64,000 nucleotides of DNA, from positions 930,001 through 994,000 of the forward strand of contig NZ_CP073013.1 of the NCBI RefSeq assembly GCF_020694005.1, written 5' to 3'. The translations under genes were made by a program, and so were the position numbers. The DNA comes from Marinomonas profundi (lineage in GTDB: Bacteria > Pseudomonadota > Gammaproteobacteria > Pseudomonadales > Marinomonadaceae). Shown here piece by piece: positions 1-8,317 of the stretch; positions within the stretch are counted from its first letter, which is position 1; each line of letters starts with the position of its first letter. The notes beneath the pieces were generated by a model. It saw only the letters and a program-made list of their open reading frames with translations. It ran no database searches and had not been told where the DNA came from.

Positions 1-90
1 GGCAAAATCGGCGACGGTAAGATCTTTATCGTCAACCTTGAACAAGCGGTTCGTATTCGTACCGGCGAGACAGGCGTCGAAGCGGTTTAA
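1..90 (+). CDS. glnK: PII signal-transduction protein, C-terminal end (partial)
   Basis: Only the last 29 codons are in the window. They read as the C-terminal end of a PII protein: a GKIGDGKIFI stretch, then a VRIRTGE segment typical of the PII C-loop, then the stop. PII proteins sense 2-oxoglutarate, ATP/ADP and usually uridylylation, and GlnK docks on the ammonium channel AmtB to block it. The amtB gene begins 39 bp downstream on the same strand, the standard glnK-amtB pairing, which favours glnK over glnB. The promoter lies outside the window. Confidence 0.9.
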   Translation, partial: GKIGDGKIFIVNLEQAVRIRTGETGVEAV

Positions 91-129
91 TCACGGCTCG
101 AATCATACAAGCCTTTAGGGGGGCGAAAC

Positions 130-1395
130 ATGCAAGATCAAATTTTTCACTTACAATATGCCATGGACACCTTTTACTTCTTGGTGTGTGGTGCACTGGT
201 TATGTGGATGGCGGCGGGATTTGCCATGTTGGAAGCGGGTCTAGTACGCGCCAAAAACACCACGGAAATTCTTACTAAAAACGTGGCACTATTTGCTATT
301 TCTTGCATCATGTATTTGGTGTGTGGTTACTCCATCATGTATGGCGGCACTTGGTTTCTCAGCGGTATTCAAGAGGTCGATGTGGCTTCTACTTTGACGG
401 ATTTTGCAGGTCGTGAAGGGGGCTTCGAAGGCGGTTCTATTTACGCTGGGGCGGCTGACTTCTTCTTCCAAGTGGTGTTCGTCGCGACGGCCATGTCTAT
501 CGTATCAGGCGCGGTTGCGGAACGCATGAAGCTATGGGCATTCCTAGTGTTTGCAGTGGTCATGACAGGTTTCATCTACCCAATGGAAGGCAACTGGACG
601 TGGGGCGGCGGTTCTGTATTCGGTATATTTAGCCTTGGTGACTTAGGTTTCACTGACTTCGCTGGTTCCGGTATCGTCCATATGGCAGGTGCCTCTGCTG
701 CATTAGCGGGTGTGTTGGTACTGGGCGCTCGTAAAGGCAAATACGGCCCTAACGGCGAAGTACGTGCCATTCCTGGCGCTAACTTACCACTGGCGACGCT
801 GGGTACCTTTATCCTTTGGATGGGTTGGTTCGGTTTCAACGGTGGCTCGGTGCTAAAACTGGGCGACATCGGCAACGCAAACTCGGTGGCTATGGTGTTT
901 TTGAATACTAACGCAGCCGCAGCGGGTGGTGCCATTGGTGCCTTGATTCTAGCTCGTATTCTGTTTGGCAAAGCGGATCTTACCATGCTTCTAAACGGCG
1001 CATTGGCTGGCTTGGTTGCCATCACCGCAGGCCCTGATACACCGTCTGCATTAGGTGCAACGCTTATCGGTCTAGTGGGTGGTTTGATTGTTGTGGTGTC
1101 TATTCTGACCCTAGACAAGCTTAAAATCGACGATCCAGTGGGCGCGATCTCTGTTCACGGTGTGGTCGGTCTTTGGGGCTTGTTAGCGGTACCATTAACA
1201 AACGACGGCACGACATTCGGCGGACAAATCGCGGGTGCGTTGACCATCTTCGTTTGGGTGTTCTTCACAAGCTTGGTGGTTTGGCTAGTGATTAAAGCCA
1301 TCATGGGGGTTCGAGTAACGGAAGAAGAAGAATACGAAGGCGTTGATTTATCTGAATGCGGTATGGAAGCATACCCTGAATTCAGCAAAAATTAG
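130..1395 (+). CDS. amtB: Ammonium transporter, Amt family
   Basis: A 421-residue inner-membrane ammonium channel of the Amt/Mep/Rh family with about eleven hydrophobic segments. The N-terminal MLEAGLVRAKN signature, the HMAGASAALAG segment (first pore histidine) and HGVVGLWG (second pore histidine) are all present, so the twin-histidine pore looks intact. The cytoplasmic tail contains the family pattern DLSECGMEAYP. It lacks a clear cleavable signal peptide and starts with a short polar segment. A GGGG-rich ribosome site lies just before the ATG. It is co-oriented with the PII gene end 39 bp upstream, so GlnK gating is expected. Nitrogen-limitation control is likely, but the promoter is not visible here. 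Confidence 0.95.
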   Translation: MQDQIFHLQYAMDTFYFLVCGALVMWMAAGFAMLEAGLVRAKNTTEILTKNVALFAISCIMYLVCGYSIMYGGTWFLSGIQEVDVASTLTDFAGREGGFEGGSIYAGAADFFFQVVFVATAMSIVSGAVAERMKLWAFLVFAVVMTGFIYPMEGNWTWGGGSVFGIFSLGDLGFTDFAGSGIVHMAGASAALAGVLVLGARKGKYGPNGEVRAIPGANLPLATLGTFILWMGWFGFNGGSVLKLGDIGNANSVAMVFLNTNAAAAGGAIGALILARILFGKADLTMLLNGALAGLVAITAGPDTPSALGATLIGLVGGLIVVVSILTLDKLKIDDPVGAISVHGVVGLWGLLAVPLTNDGTTFGGQIAGALTIFVWVFFTSLVVWLVIKAIMGVRVTEEEEYEGVDLSECGMEAYPEFSKN

Positions 1396-1432
1396 TCGCA
1401 CGTCGTAAACTCTCACTCGCTTTAATACAAGA

Positions 1433-1454
1433 CCCTCGCCTCGGCGGGGGTTTT
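1433..1454 (+). terminator. Intrinsic terminator after amtB
   Basis: CCCTCGCC and GGCGGGGG form an 8-bp stem (one G-U pair) with a two-base loop, followed by TTTT. It sits 38 bp after the amtB stop. Confidence 0.8.
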
Positions 1455-1561
1455 CTATTTCTATCGCCTATCTGCAAATGAGTTTTACGCCTTTCACCTA
1501 CTTCCCTGCTCCGATACGCGTTATCATGGCTGATACATAAGACCGATTTATAGGGGCCAAT

Positions 1562-3091
1562 ATGCACGACGATTTACATTTAACCATTCGTAACCTTACC
1601 AATGATGATTACGATGAAATAAAAGTACTCATGGATAAGGTCTATCATGACATTGGTGGTTCATGGCCGAAACATACCATCCATCAATTGATCAAAGACT
1701 TCCCAGAAGGGCAAATTTGCTTAGAAGACCATGGCAAAATTGTTGGCCTCGCCCTCTCGGTTCAAGTCAGTTACCAGCGTTTTAGTAACCCACACACTTA
1801 TGATGACTTGGTTGATCAGAAAGAAAATATTTTAAATGACGCCACCGGTGATGCCATGTATGGCTTAGACGCCCTAATCGCGCCTGAATACCGCGGCTAT
1901 CGTCTTGGTCGTCGTCTTTACGAAGCCCGAAAAGAGCTGTGTCGTCAGCACAATTTGCGCGCCATTTTAGCCGGTGGCCGTATTCCTAATTACCACGAAC
2001 ATGCCCACGAAATGAGCGCGGCGGAATACTTAGAAGCGGTTCGTGAACGTAAAATTTATGACCCTATTTTAACCTTCCAATTGTCTAACGACTTCCAAGT
2101 CACGCGCTTGTTAAAACGCTACATGCCAGAAGATGAAAAATCGCAAGGTTACGCCACCTTATTGGAATGGAAAAACATCTTCTTCGAACCAGACACCAAC
2201 GTCATTCGTTCGCGTAAAACCCAAGTGCGCATTGGTGCCATTCAGTGGCAAATGCGTGAAGTGGAAAGCGTTGACGAGCTATTAAAGCAAGTCGAATACT
2301 TTATCGACGCCGTGTCCGATTACAAAAGTGACTTTGTTTTATTCCCTGAATTTTTCAACGCCCCCCTAATTGGTTTAAGCCCAGACCAAAGCAATCAAAC
2401 TGAGGCGATTCGCTTTTTGGCAAGCTTTACGGAACGCTTTATCAATGAAATGACACAATTCGCGGTCAGCTACAATATCAACGTGATTACGGGTTCTATG
2501 CCGGTGATTGAAGACGAGATTGTTTATAATGTCAGTTATTTGTGTCGTCGTGACGGCACGGTAGAAGAACAAAAGAAAATCCACATTACGCCCCACGAAC
2601 GCCGTGACTGGGTTATCGAGGGTGGCAATGAACTGCGCGTGTTTAACACCGATGCCGGTCGAGTCGGCATCTTGATTTGTTATGACGTGGAATTCCCTGA
2701 ATTAGGTCGATTACTGGCCGAGCAAGACATGGACATCTTGTTTGTGCCTTTCTGGACCGACACCAAAAATGGCTATTTACGCGTACGTCGTTGTGCTCAA
2801 GCCCGCGCCATTGAGAACGAATGTTATGTGGTGATTTGTGGTAGCTGTGGCAACTTGCCACAAGTGGAAAACCTAGACATTCAGTATGCGCAAAGCTCTG
2901 TTTTCTCGCCTTCAGACTTTTCTTATCCACACGATGCCGTGATGGCGGAAACCACGCCCAACACAGAAATGATCATGTTCTCAGATTTGGATCTGGATAA
3001 ACTGAAACTGACTCGCAGCGAAGGGTCAGTCAACAATCTTAAAGATCGTCGCACCGACCTTTACTCAGTAAATTGGAAAAAACAAAAGTAA
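1562..3091 (+). CDS. GNAT acetyltransferase - carbon-nitrogen hydrolase (nitrilase) fusion
   Basis: A 509-residue two-domain protein. Residues about 5-160 resemble a GNAT N-acyltransferase, with the acetyl-CoA loop around the GYRLGRRLYEAR stretch. Residues about 220-500 form a nitrilase/amidase superfamily domain with the full Glu-Lys-Cys triad visible: LFPEFF near residue 262, KKIHITPHERR near 339 and ILICYDVEFPE near 373. Such fusions occur in many bacteria; the substrate is unknown. A reasonable guess is acylation or deacylation of a small amine or amide. The ATG is preceded by AGGGG at suitable spacing. It appears to be a single-gene unit with terminators before and after it. Confidence 0.85.
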   Translation: MHDDLHLTIRNLTNDDYDEIKVLMDKVYHDIGGSWPKHTIHQLIKDFPEGQICLEDHGKIVGLALSVQVSYQRFSNPHTYDDLVDQKENILNDATGDAMYGLDALIAPEYRGYRLGRRLYEARKELCRQHNLRAILAGGRIPNYHEHAHEMSAAEYLEAVRERKIYDPILTFQLSNDFQVTRLLKRYMPEDEKSQGYATLLEWKNIFFEPDTNVIRSRKTQVRIGAIQWQMREVESVDELLKQVEYFIDAVSDYKSDFVLFPEFFNAPLIGLSPDQSNQTEAIRFLASFTERFINEMTQFAVSYNINVITGSMPVIEDEIVYNVSYLCRRDGTVEEQKKIHITPHERRDWVIEGGNELRVFNTDAGRVGILICYDVEFPELGRLLAEQDMDILFVPFWTDTKNGYLRVRRCAQARAIENECYVVICGSCGNLPQVENLDIQYAQSSVFSPSDFSYPHDAVMAETTPNTEMIMFSDLDLDKLKLTRSEGSVNNLKDRRTDLYSVNWKKQK

Positions 3092-3159
3092 GGTCTAGCA
3101 CGTGATAACATGGACGTTATTACACACTCCTATTTTAGGATCATAATGCAGACTTTAAA

Positions 3160-3181
3160 GGCGCTTTCTAGCGTCTTTTTA
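3160..3181 (+). terminator. Probable intrinsic terminator
   Basis: GGCGCT and AGCGTC pair (one G-U) around a four-base loop, followed by TTTTTT. It lies between the nitrilase-fusion gene and radA. Confidence 0.55.
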
Positions 3182-3212
3182 ATGACACTAAAGCATGACT
3201 AAAGAGACTCTC

Positions 3213-4601
3213 ATGGCCAAAGCAAAAACCGCTTTTGTATGCAATGAATGTGGCGCAGACTACGCCAAATGGCAAGGGCAATGCCAAGCCTGCAGCGCAT
3301 GGAACTCCTTATCTGAAATCCGCCTGACAGCAGGAAAAACCTCTGCACGCGTCGCTGCGAACCAAGACCCTCGCTACCAAGGCTATGCTGGAGCCATCAC
3401 TGGCATTCAGAATTTATCCGATATTGATTTAGGTGACGTACCTCGCTTTAGTTCTGGCGCAAATGAATTCGACCGCGTATTAGGCGGCGGGTTGGTGCCC
3501 GGTGGCGTGGTGTTAATAGGCGGCTCACCTGGCGCAGGGAAAAGCACCCTGTTACTGCAAACCATGTGCTGGCTCGCGCAACAACAAAGTGCGCTTTATG
3601 TCACCGGCGAAGAATCGCTTCAACAAGTGGCCATGCGCGCACTGCGCCTTGGCCTGCCGACGCAAAACCTAAAAATGCTGTCGGAAACCAATGTGGAAGC
3701 GATTTTAAACATCGCCCAGCAAGTCAAACCCAAGGTCATGGTGATCGACTCGATCCAAGTGATGCATTTGGACGGCGTAGAATCCGCACCCGGTAGCGTG
3801 TCACAAGTGCGAGAAAGCGCCGCCGTCTTAACCCGCTTTGCCAAGCAAACCCAAACTGCCGTCTTGCTGGTGGGTCATGTCACTAAAGACGGCACACTCG
3901 CTGGACCCAAAGTCCTTGAGCACATGGTGGATTGCTCTGTGCTACTCGAAGGCTCTGAAGACTCGCGTTTTCGTACTCTTCGCGGCATGAAAAACCGCTT
4001 TGGCGCCGTTAATGAGTTGGGCGTTTTTGCCATGCTCGAAAACGGCTTAAAAGAAGTGAAAAACCCTAGCTCTATTTTCTTAAACCGCAGTAAACATCCC
4101 GCGGCAGGCAGCCTAGTGATGGTGGTTTGGGAAGGCACACGACCATTATTGGTGGAGCTGCAGGCACTGGTTGATGATTCCGCCCTAGGCAACCCAAGGC
4201 GAGTGACCGTGGGCTTTGACCATAATCGCCTCGCCATGCTGTTGGCGGTTTTACACAAGCACGGCGGTCTACTGACATCCGACCAAGATGTGTATCTAAA
4301 CGTAGTGGGCGGCGTGAAAGTATTGGAAACCAGCGCCGATCTCGCCGCCATCGCCGCGGTGGTGTCTAGCTTCCGTGATCGAGTCTTGCCCCATGATTTG
4401 GTGGTGCTGGGGGAAGTCGGTTTGTCTGGTGAAATTCGCCCGGTGCCGTCAGGACAAGAACGCATCAGCGAAGCCGCTAAACATGGCTTTACCAGAGCCG
4501 TAGTGCCCAAAGCCAACTGCCCGAAAAAACCCATTGAAGGCATGAAGGTGATTGGGGTTGAACGTTTATCAGAAGCGCTTGATGCGATTTTTGAGCATTG
4601 A
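3213..4601 (+). CDS. radA: DNA repair protein RadA
   Basis: A 462-residue RadA, the RecA-like branch-migration helicase that processes recombination intermediates. The N-terminal zinc finger has Cys10, Cys13, Cys24 and Cys27. Walker A is GGSPGAGKST near residues 103-112. The RadA-specific KNRFG motif is present, and the C-terminal Lon-protease-like domain contains the VGGVKV and GLSGEIRPV segments. An in-frame ATG lies 18 bp further upstream (3195), but the start at 3213 (MAKAKTAFVC) has a better ribosome site (AAAGAG) and matches the usual N-terminus. It is convergent with the downstream DUF1289 gene, only 3 bp away. Confidence 0.96.
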   Translation: MAKAKTAFVCNECGADYAKWQGQCQACSAWNSLSEIRLTAGKTSARVAANQDPRYQGYAGAITGIQNLSDIDLGDVPRFSSGANEFDRVLGGGLVPGGVVLIGGSPGAGKSTLLLQTMCWLAQQQSALYVTGEESLQQVAMRALRLGLPTQNLKMLSETNVEAILNIAQQVKPKVMVIDSIQVMHLDGVESAPGSVSQVRESAAVLTRFAKQTQTAVLLVGHVTKDGTLAGPKVLEHMVDCSVLLEGSEDSRFRTLRGMKNRFGAVNELGVFAMLENGLKEVKNPSSIFLNRSKHPAAGSLVMVVWEGTRPLLVELQALVDDSALGNPRRVTVGFDHNRLAMLLAVLHKHGGLLTSDQDVYLNVVGGVKVLETSADLAAIAAVVSSFRDRVLPHDLVVLGEVGLSGEIRPVPSGQERISEAAKHGFTRAVVPKANCPKKPIEGMKVIGVERLSEALDAIFEH

Positions 4602-4604
4602 TAG

Positions 4605-4880
4605 TTAAAAATCAAAAAGATCGGCGATTGGTTCGTCTTCCATGCCGTATGGCAGCGCCTTAGCGGAGTCGGCTGCCAATCGATCTTGTCGGGCTTTTAA
4701 TAGCCGAGCCCGACGCAGTTTGCATAAATCAAGCACATGATGACGCGCTTCATCCGATAAAGAAAACCAGTGAAAGCGCTCTTCTCGACTGCGCAGGCAT
4801 CCCTTGCAAAAGCCTTTTTTACTGTTTTCACACACGCCTCGACAGGGGCTTTCTATGGTAAACAGTTCTATTTGTTCCAT
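4605..4880 (-). CDS. DUF1289 family protein (small cysteine-rich)
   Basis: A 91-residue protein with the DUF1289 pattern in its first half: SPCRGVCENS, then FCKGCLRSREE, i.e. four conserved cysteines that probably bind a metal or cluster, followed by an aromatic helix (FHWFSLSDEAR). The C-terminal half is basic and then acidic with no known domain. The molecular function of the family is not established. It lies 20 bp downstream of the ClpP-like lipoprotein gene on the same strand, so they are probably co-transcribed, and it meets radA tail to tail. Confidence 0.8.
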   Translation of the reverse strand: MEQIELFTIESPCRGVCENSKKGFCKGCLRSREERFHWFSLSDEARHHVLDLCKLRRARLLKARQDRLAADSAKALPYGMEDEPIADLFDF

Positions 4881-4900
4881 ACCCCCTCCCGCTTTACAGC

Positions 4901-5524
4901 TTATTCTGTGGCAAGTTGAAAGTCATAGACCTCTTCTGGTGACAGAAAATACACTCGGTCCGCTGGCGCCGCGTCTAAAGAAAACCAATAAAAGCTTTCA
5001 GGAACGCCCATTTCCAGATAAAAATTCACATAGACTGCGTGCACTGGATCTGTCTTATTGAGATTGATGGCTTTCAGTCTAGTCCCGTCTGACCAAGTAT
5101 GTACGCCCACACCAGCACCTGCACCAATGCTGCGTTCAACGCCACCTAAAAATAGATCGACACCACCAGAAAGCACATAACCGGTCGATGCAATGTGAGT
5201 ATTCAAACCAAGCCGACGAATCAGACGTGCGCCTTCCATTGTGGCTTGCTGGTCAACGGACCCTGGCACATCCACCAATATCAAATCGGTTACATTCGGG
5301 TATTTACGCACCAAACCACTCAATTGCTCAACAAGATCGCGGCCCAACACACCGGATAAATAAGCAGAATTGCCATCCATTTCGATAGTCAGTTGTCCTT
5401 CAACCTGAGTACGTTTAGCCGCGTCAAACGGCGCAGCGCAACCCGCCAACGCTGTCACCGACAACATCACCAATAACGACGGAAACCATTTCACCGCCGT
5501 TAAAGGGAAAAACTTGATCGCCAT
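4901..5524 (-). CDS. ClpP/crotonase-fold-like lipoprotein
   Basis: A 207-residue predicted lipoprotein: hydrophobic N-terminal segment ending in the lipobox LAGC (Cys at about residue 29), then a domain resembling the ClpP/SppA/crotonase fold. Features supporting this are the beta-strand-loop TDLILVDVPGSV, the STGYVLSGGVDLFLGG segment where ClpP-like proteins carry the catalytic Ser region, and GAGAGVGVHTW with a histidine in the place of the ClpP active-site His. An Asp partner was not assigned. It could be a cell-envelope serine protease or a non-catalytic relative. It is probably in an operon with the DUF1289 gene 20 bp downstream. Confidence 0.65.
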   Translation of the reverse strand: MAIKFFPLTAVKWFPSLLVMLSVTALAGCAAPFDAAKRTQVEGQLTIEMDGNSAYLSGVLGRDLVEQLSGLVRKYPNVTDLILVDVPGSVDQQATMEGARLIRRLGLNTHIASTGYVLSGGVDLFLGGVERSIGAGAGVGVHTWSDGTRLKAINLNKTDPVHAVYVNFYLEMGVPESFYWFSLDAAPADRVYFLSPEEVYDFQLATE

Positions 5525-5576
5525 AGAAGATCCAACTTAAATTAAAAACACGCTTAGATTACGCAATAATAGACCA

Positions 5577-5614
5577 TAAAAAAATAGCCACCCATAGAAA
5601 AATGGGCAGCTATT
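5577..5614 (-). terminator. Intrinsic terminator after mmsA
   Basis: On the minus strand, AATAGC...GCTATT with an inner ATGGG/CCCAT pairing forms a hairpin followed by a run of T. It lies about 50 bp past the mmsA stop codon. Confidence 0.7.
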
Positions 5615-5662
5615 AAAAAGCACGTCTAATGAAATAGAAATGCCCGGGACAAAAACCCTGGT

Positions 5663-7153
5663 TTAGGAGGGAAAAGAGAAGCTCTTGCCCTCTCGCACCC
5701 CAGCCGAAGGCCAGCGCTGAGTAATGGTTTTGCGCTTGGTGTAAAAGCGTACTGCGTCAGGGCCGTAGGCGTGTAAATCCCCAAACAAAGAACGCTTCCA
5801 ACCACCAAAGCTATGATAAGCAACAGGCACAGGTAAAGGCACATTAATCCCTACCATGCCCACTTCAATATGATCAGAGAAGTAACGTGCGGCCTCGCCA
5901 TCACGGGTGAAGATGCAAGTACCGTTGCCGTATTCATGCTCGTTAATCAGGGTCATGGCTTCTTCCATGGTTTCGACTCGAACCACTTGCAACACAGGAC
6001 CAAAGATTTCTTGTTGATAACTGTCCATGTCTTTAGTGACGCCATCAATCAAGGTCGCGCCAACAAAAAAACCATTTTCATAGCCCGACACTTTAGGAGA
6101 TCGGCCATCGACCACCACCGTGGCGCCTTGAGATTCGGCACTGTTAATAAACCCCACCACCTTGTCTTTGTGCTCTTTGGTGATGACAGGGCCAAAATCA
6201 TTGCTTTTGTCTGAGCATTCGCCCACTTTCAGCGGCTTCATCGCGGCGGCCATTTTGCTAACCAGAGCGTCGCCTGCCGCTTTACCGACGGCAACCGCCA
6301 CAGACAAGGCCATACAACGCTCGCCAGACGAGCCAAACGCCGCGCCCAATAATTGACTAACCACGTTATCCATGTCCGCATCGGGCATCACAATGGCGTG
6401 GTTTTTCGCGCCGCCCAGCGCTTGGCAACGTTTACCATTCGCACTGGCTTTGCTGTAAATGTATTCCGCAATCGGCGTGGAACCGACAAAACTCACCGCT
6501 TTCACACGTTTGTCTTCTAATAAAGTATCTACCGCGACCTTGTCGCCATTAACCACGTTGAACACGCCAGCAGGCAACCCCGCTTCATGCAGTAACTCAG
6601 CGATAAACAACGCGGTACTTGGATCACGCTCGGAGGGTTTTAAGATAAAGGTATTGCCGCACACAATCGCCATCGGAAACATCCACAAAGGCACCATGGC
6701 AGGGAAATTAAAGGGGGTAATACCAGCGACCACACCGAGCGGTTGAAATTCACTCCACGAGTCGATGTTTGGCCCGACGTTTTTGCTGTACTCGCCTTTT
6801 AGCAATTCTGGCGCGCCACATGCGTACTCGACGTTTTCTATGCCACGCTGTAACTCTCCCGCCGCGTCATGGCAAATTTTGCCATGCTCCGCGCCGATCA
6901 ACGCACAAATCTTATCGGCATGCTTTTCCAATAATGCTTTGTAGTTAAACATAATACGAGCACGTTTTAACGGCGGTGTATTTCGCCAGTCTGGGTACGC
7001 CGCTTGAGCCGCTGTAATCGCTTCTTCAACCGTTTCACGAGAGGCAATAGCCACTTTTTTTGCAACCGTGCCAGTGGCTGGATTAAACACATCCTGAGTG
7101 CGTTCGGCTTGCTCTGAATAATGACCGTTAATCAAATGTCTGATGATTTCCAT
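5663..7153 (-). CDS. mmsA: Methylmalonate-semialdehyde dehydrogenase (CoA-acylating)
   Basis: A 496-residue aldehyde dehydrogenase of the MmsA class, converting methylmalonate semialdehyde to propionyl-CoA (and malonate semialdehyde to acetyl-CoA) in valine, inositol and beta-alanine breakdown. Class features are PFNFPAMVPLWMFP, the NAD-binding FVGSTPIAEYIY segment, LGGAKNHAIVMPDAD and the active-site GSSGERCMALS with the catalytic Cys. Length is normal. It is divergent from a LysR gene across 141 bp with an inverted repeat, so LysR control is likely. A terminator follows. Acyl-CoA-forming specificity is from family knowledge. Confidence 0.93.
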   Translation of the reverse strand: MEIIRHLINGHYSEQAERTQDVFNPATGTVAKKVAIASRETVEEAITAAQAAYPDWRNTPPLKRARIMFNYKALLEKHADKICALIGAEHGKICHDAAGELQRGIENVEYACGAPELLKGEYSKNVGPNIDSWSEFQPLGVVAGITPFNFPAMVPLWMFPMAIVCGNTFILKPSERDPSTALFIAELLHEAGLPAGVFNVVNGDKVAVDTLLEDKRVKAVSFVGSTPIAEYIYSKASANGKRCQALGGAKNHAIVMPDADMDNVVSQLLGAAFGSSGERCMALSVAVAVGKAAGDALVSKMAAAMKPLKVGECSDKSNDFGPVITKEHKDKVVGFINSAESQGATVVVDGRSPKVSGYENGFFVGATLIDGVTKDMDSYQQEIFGPVLQVVRVETMEEAMTLINEHEYGNGTCIFTRDGEAARYFSDHIEVGMVGINVPLPVPVAYHSFGGWKRSLFGDLHAYGPDAVRFYTKRKTITQRWPSAGVREGKSFSFPS

Positions 7154-7240
7154 AGGGCTTCCTATCTATTAAAAGAGACTGTGTATTGACTCTACTATGC
7201 CTGAGACATAAATTATAAAAATCTGAATCTATTAACGCTT

Positions 7241-7260
7241 AGTTAATCATTTAATTAACT
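7241..7260. promoter_or_regulatory. Inverted repeat in mmsA-lysR intergenic region, candidate LysR operator
   Basis: AGTTAAT-N6-ATTAACT is a perfect 7-bp inverted repeat lying 34 bp before the LysR start and 87 bp before mmsA. It is AT-rich, as expected for a LysR-type T-N11-A site. Assignment rests on position and symmetry only. Confidence 0.45.
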
Positions 7261-7294
7261 TTAAACGCCATCAAAATAACCTGATGAGAACAAG

Positions 7295-8203
7295 ATGAAA
7301 CAATTTCACAGCCAAATAAGTGACGCCGATTTACGCATATTACGCATTTACCGCACCGTAGTAGAATGTGGCGGATTTTCCGCCGCGGAAGTTGAGCTTA
7401 ATATCAGCCGGGCCGCGATTAGCATTGCCATATCAGACTTAGAAACCCGCTTAGGCTTTCGGCTTTGCCAGCGTGGACGGTCTGGTTTTTCGCTCACCAA
7501 CGAAGGCAGTCAAGTCTATGACTACACTTTGCAGCTTTTATCGTCGATAGATGACTTTAGAACCAACATCAACGCCCTCCACCAGCATTTAAAAGGCGCG
7601 CTCAATATCGGTATTACCGACAACCTAGTCACGCTTCCTCATACTCGTATTACGCGAGCATTGGCCGGACTGAAAGACAAAGGTCCGCAGGTCAATATCA
7701 ACATTCGCATGATTCCCCCTACCGATGTAGAAAGAGGCGTGCTCGATGGTCGGCTGCATATTGGCATTGTGCCGGACCTGAAAATTCTCAGCGGTTTGGA
7801 TTACCATCACCTTTACGAAGAAGAATCCAAGCTCTATTGCAGCGATACACACCCTCTGTTTGAGTTAGCAGACAGCAAAATATCAAAAACTCAGTTAAAA
7901 GACTTTGACGCGGTACTTCCGGCTTATGCCCAAACCCCTGACATAAAAGCGCAACACCAACCTCTTAGCGCAAGCGCCACTGCCACCGACCGAGAAGGCA
8001 TTGCTTTTTTGATTTTAACAGGCCGTTACATTGGCTTCTTACCCGATCACGTGGCAGAACGCTGGGTGCGAGACGGTAGAATGAAGACCATTTTGCCAAC
8101 AGAATGTCATTACATTACACAATTTTCCGCGATCACTCGAAAAGGCGCACGAACCAACCTCATCTTGGCAACCTTTTTAAAGGAATTAGAAAAAACACAG
8201 TAA
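7295..8203 (+). CDS. LysR-family transcriptional regulator (divergent from mmsA)
   Basis: A 302-residue LysR-type regulator. The N-terminal winged HTH covers residues about 10-70 (ADLRILRIYRTVVECGGFSAAE, then SRAAISIAISDLETRLGFRL), followed by a periplasmic-binding-like effector domain to about residue 295. It is divergent from mmsA, which is its most likely target. The inducer is unknown; an intermediate of valine or inositol catabolism is plausible but unproven. Confidence 0.88.
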   Translation: MKQFHSQISDADLRILRIYRTVVECGGFSAAEVELNISRAAISIAISDLETRLGFRLCQRGRSGFSLTNEGSQVYDYTLQLLSSIDDFRTNINALHQHLKGALNIGITDNLVTLPHTRITRALAGLKDKGPQVNINIRMIPPTDVERGVLDGRLHIGIVPDLKILSGLDYHHLYEEESKLYCSDTHPLFELADSKISKTQLKDFDAVLPAYAQTPDIKAQHQPLSASATATDREGIAFLILTGRYIGFLPDHVAERWVRDGRMKTILPTECHYITQFSAITRKGARTNLILATFLKELEKTQ

Positions 8204-8317
8204 GATATTCATCAATAGCATATCTTTCATATATATTTAAAAATTCATATCCTTAGGTAAGAGATATAAAATGGATTCATTCTAGTCTAAAAACCTTCCT
8301 ACTATACGGAGCCATAA

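Noticed and set aside
576-1118. 180-codon open frame antisense to amtB
   Set aside because: Opposite strand of a clear transporter gene; proline- and alanine-rich translation without a recognisable motif.
3875-4615. 246-codon open frame antisense to radA
   Set aside because: Lies wholly across the conserved RadA gene, has serine/threonine/proline-rich low-complexity composition and no domain. It is a shadow of the codon bias of radA.
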